Positions 61,881 through 64,000 of a stretch of 64,000 nt of DNA are shown here, one piece after another. The notes beneath the pieces were generated by a model. That model had not been told where the DNA came from and ran no database searches. It saw only the letters and a program-made list of their open reading frames with translations. How positions within the stretch are numbered: position 1 is the stretch's first letter; each line of letters begins with the position of its first letter. This DNA is from Enterobacter kobei. GTDB taxonomy: Bacteria > Pseudomonadota > Gammaproteobacteria > Enterobacterales > Enterobacteriaceae. The position numbers were made by a program, and so were the translations under genes. Location of the stretch: assembly GCF_001729765.1 (NCBI RefSeq), contig NZ_CP017181.1, positions 2,976,001-3,040,000 of the forward strand, given 5' to 3'.

Positions 61881-63057
61881 TACGCTTCTCATCAATTAAC
61901 TTGAACATTTTTTCAGTGCGTGACTGGTATGTATATTCCCGAGCGAGTTCCTGACACTTTTCTACCGAAATCCGGTTTCCAGAAGTGATATCTTCTAGCG
62001 CAGAAATAAATTCAGAGGGACTGTGGGCGATACGAACATAGTCCGTAAAGTCACAAAGCGAGGCTAAATCCACACTCACTACAGCTTTTCCCGCAGCCAG
62101 ATACTCAAAGAATTTCATTGGGAACATCGAAGCTGTATATTCATTTAGGTTATTCGGAAGCAATGTCGCCGTAAATCCTTTCAGATAACCAGGCAGTTCC
62201 TGATAGGCTCTCGGTCCAAGAAGATGAATATTTTTATGCCGAGTAAGCTGTGTTGCGTCGGTGTCTGGATCCCCCTCTCCTATATCCCCAATCATCACTA
62301 TTGACCATTCAGGATGAGCTTCCGCAATTCTTTCAAGTAACGAGAAATTTACCTTATAGCCACTGATTGCACCGATAAATCCCATTCGTGGTTCTGGAAT
62401 GTTGCTCAAGTCGACAGGTATCGGCAAATGTTCATCCAGCGCCTTTGAGAAATGGTTATAATCCGCGACGTTGGAGAAGTAATAGACTTCATCACTCCAT
62501 TTCTTCCTTGTTTTAAGCAACGTCAATGACGTAACAAACGTAATATCAGCGCGTCGCACTAATTCTTCTTCAGCATTTTGAAGAATGTCAACTGGCATCC
62601 CAGGTTGGGCCTTAATTTCATCAACGCAATGGTATACTACGTAACTGAAATTATCGGGTTCAAGAAAACGCGTTGTCAAAGGATTATAAGTCCATAGCGT
62701 TTCATTCTTGAATTTTAAGCGCCAACACCAGTACTTAAGAGCACTACTTAGAATGAGTTTGTTTAGCTTGCGAACAAATGCATAGCTGTTGAACGGGATA
62801 GAAATTGGCGACCATACCCAAATATTATCGCGAACTTTTCGCGGCGCCTTAATTGCTTTAATTATGCGGCGAAGAATTCGCGATAGATCTTTCTTGTTTA
62901 CGCTGGGTCGACGTAATCCCAAAGATTCAATATAAAGAACACAATGACCACGTTTCGCCAGTTCTAAAGCAACATGCTGTTTGTTGGTCCAGAAAGGATT
63001 ATCCCAGTCAGCAGTAGATAAAACGACAATATCTTTAATGTCTGTATTTTTCTTCAT
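61858..63057 (-). CDS. Glycosyltransferase, GT-B (TuaH-like)
   Basis: A 399-residue putative transferase. The N-terminal part contains STADWDNPFWTNKQHVALELAKRGH and the C-terminal part MGFIGAISGYKVNFSLLERIAEAHPEWSIVMIG and FPMKFFEYLAAGKAVVSVDL, features of family 1/4 enzymes like TuaH. Donor and acceptor are unknown. It lies 11 bp after the flippase gene and overlaps the next gene, so it is within one operon. Confidence 0.8.
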   Translation of the reverse strand: MKKNTDIKDIVVLSTADWDNPFWTNKQHVALELAKRGHCVLYIESLGLRRPSVNKKDLSRILRRIIKAIKAPRKVRDNIWVWSPISIPFNSYAFVRKLNKLILSSALKYWCWRLKFKNETLWTYNPLTTRFLEPDNFSYVVYHCVDEIKAQPGMPVDILQNAEEELVRRADITFVTSLTLLKTRKKWSDEVYYFSNVADYNHFSKALDEHLPIPVDLSNIPEPRMGFIGAISGYKVNFSLLERIAEAHPEWSIVMIGDIGEGDPDTDATQLTRHKNIHLLGPRAYQELPGYLKGFTATLLPNNLNEYTASMFPMKFFEYLAAGKAVVSVDLASLCDFTDYVRIAHSPSEFISALEDITSGNRISVEKCQELAREYTYQSRTEKMFKLIDEKRNESSNRT

Positions 63058-63068
63058 AAATTATTACG

Positions 63069-64000
63069 CTATCGTAGTCCTTTCTTAGTGAGAATCCCTT
63101 TAATACCATTTCTGTACATAGGGAATGACATAGCCCATATTAAGCTAAACATCACGAAAATTGAACCATTCATCATTATCCGGAGAATCACATTATCTGG
63201 TTCAACTAAATAATGTCCAAATGCAAGAATGAGTGATGTATAAACAACAAGACCAATAGATATTTTAATGAGTACCGGGAGGAGATCTTTTGCAATTTTC
63301 AAATAACAGGCGCTAAGAATGAACATCATTAAACTGTAAATTGAGTTCCCCAAACCTAAACCGAAAGCGCCCCAGACTTTGTAAGTCACCAGGTTTACAA
63401 TAGCATTACTGAGCAGAGCAACCATCATAACAATCAGTACCTGCTTATTTTTAAGGTGCGCACTGAGTGCTTTTATAAATATATAGCCAATTACCTGTGC
63501 CCAGAGTCCTATACACATACCCTGGATAATATCTGTAGTCACCGCTACAGAATGGTGGTCGAAAGCACCGCGCATAAACAGGAGGATAACAAGGTCTTTC
63601 GCATAGAAAAAGATGAAAAAAGATATGTTAATTACTAATAAAGCCAACCATTTATAAATAACTTTGATCTTGTCTCTGACAACCTCTGGTTTCTGTGAGG
63701 ACCATTCGGACAAGCCCGCAAAAGCTATTGGTACAGATAAAATAAAAACAACGGTATCGGTGATAAAACGCGCATAATCTAGACCAGATACCACATCAAT
63801 ACTAATAAATGATGCAAGGGCTCTTTCAAGAGTAATATTTCCCTGCAAGATTAACGGCAATATAAGCAAAGGTCGCAGAGTTATCCAAAAGCTCTTCGAT
63901 ACCAACTTAACTTCTACAATATCAAAACGGTGTGGGAGAGTTAATATGGTACTTTTTCTGGCACGTAAAAGCGCCCATATACTGAAAATGATATAACTGC
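63069..64000 (-). CDS. MurJ/MviN-like flippase (5' partial at window end)
   Basis: The frame stays open to the end of the window, so only the C-terminal 309 or so residues are seen. Eight or more hydrophobic segments are present. The segment FMRGAFDHHSVAVTTDIIQGMCIGLWAQVIGYIFIKAL resembles the TM7-8 region of MurJ/MviN (RGxF...S), more than typical Wzx proteins. The probable role is translocation of the lipid-linked repeat unit. Being first in the visible operon it may replace Wzx here. It is AT-rich. Confidence 0.75.
   Translation of the reverse strand, partial: SYIIFSIWALLRARKSTILTLPHRFDIVEVKLVSKSFWITLRPLLILPLILQGNITLERALASFISIDVVSGLDYARFITDTVVFILSVPIAFAGLSEWSSQKPEVVRDKIKVIYKWLALLVINISFFIFFYAKDLVILLFMRGAFDHHSVAVTTDIIQGMCIGLWAQVIGYIFIKALSAHLKNKQVLIVMMVALLSNAIVNLVTYKVWGAFGLGLGNSIYSLMMFILSACYLKIAKDLLPVLIKISIGLVVYTSLILAFGHYLVEPDNVILRIMMNGSIFVMFSLIWAMSFPMYRNGIKGILTKKGLR

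Overview
The window is a chromosomal segment of an Enterobacteriaceae genome, most likely Enterobacter or a close relative such as Lelliottia or Leclercia. The evidence is E. coli-like backbone synteny (mtfA, asn tRNAs, cbl-nac, ldtA, shiA, amn, yeeO, yeeX, yeeA, sbmC, dacD, sbcB, plaP, yeeY, yeeZ, hisLGDCBHAFI, wzzB, ugd, gnd) combined with genes typical of Enterobacter/Klebsiella: a complete aerobactin locus, an EmmdR-type MATE pump, a uge-like epimerase and a wbaP/rmlBADC polysaccharide locus.

Layout. (1) 1-4550: an MFS transporter cut by the window edge, a periplasmic binding protein, a LysR regulator, and a DUF2256/FeS photolyase pair. (2) 4764-14900: mtfA, then shiF divergent from iucABCD-iutA (aerobactin synthesis and uptake) with a Fur-box-like site between them. 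(3) 15036-22600: a tRNA-Asn gene followed by an accessory region. It holds a MazF/PemK-type toxin-antitoxin pair, a decayed P4-like satellite-prophage control region, a 1103-codon gene for a nuclease-STAND ATPase fusion (the best candidate for an undescribed defence system), an IS1 copy, and a truncated MFS gene with a RidA-like partner. The IS1 has no target duplication and supplies the stop codon of both flanking genes, so it appears to mark a deletion. (4) 23060-33300: cbl, nac (with sigma54 and NtrC sites), three further tRNA-Asn genes, ldtA, shiA, amn, an M24 aminopeptidase and the MATE pump. (5) 33440-42060: tmaR/yeeX, yeeA, LexA-controlled sbmC, dacD, sbcB, plaP, yeeY, yeeZ. (6) 42140-49456: the complete histidine operon with leader peptide and attenuator. 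(7) 49469-64000: surface polysaccharide genes wzzB, uge, ugd, gnd, rmlCDAB, glycosyltransferases, wbaP and a MurJ-like flippase cut by the window end. From about 58100 onward the DNA is visibly AT-richer, as is usual for O-antigen/capsule loci.

How the genes work together: iucABCD-iutA-shiF make, export and recapture aerobactin. The his operon makes histidine. rmlBADC makes dTDP-rhamnose, and ugd with uge makes UDP-glucuronate and UDP-galacturonate. WbaP starts the repeat unit, the glycosyltransferases extend it, the flippase moves it across the membrane and WzzB sets chain length. The four identical tRNA-Asn genes are repeat nodes around which the region has been rearranged and has gained DNA.
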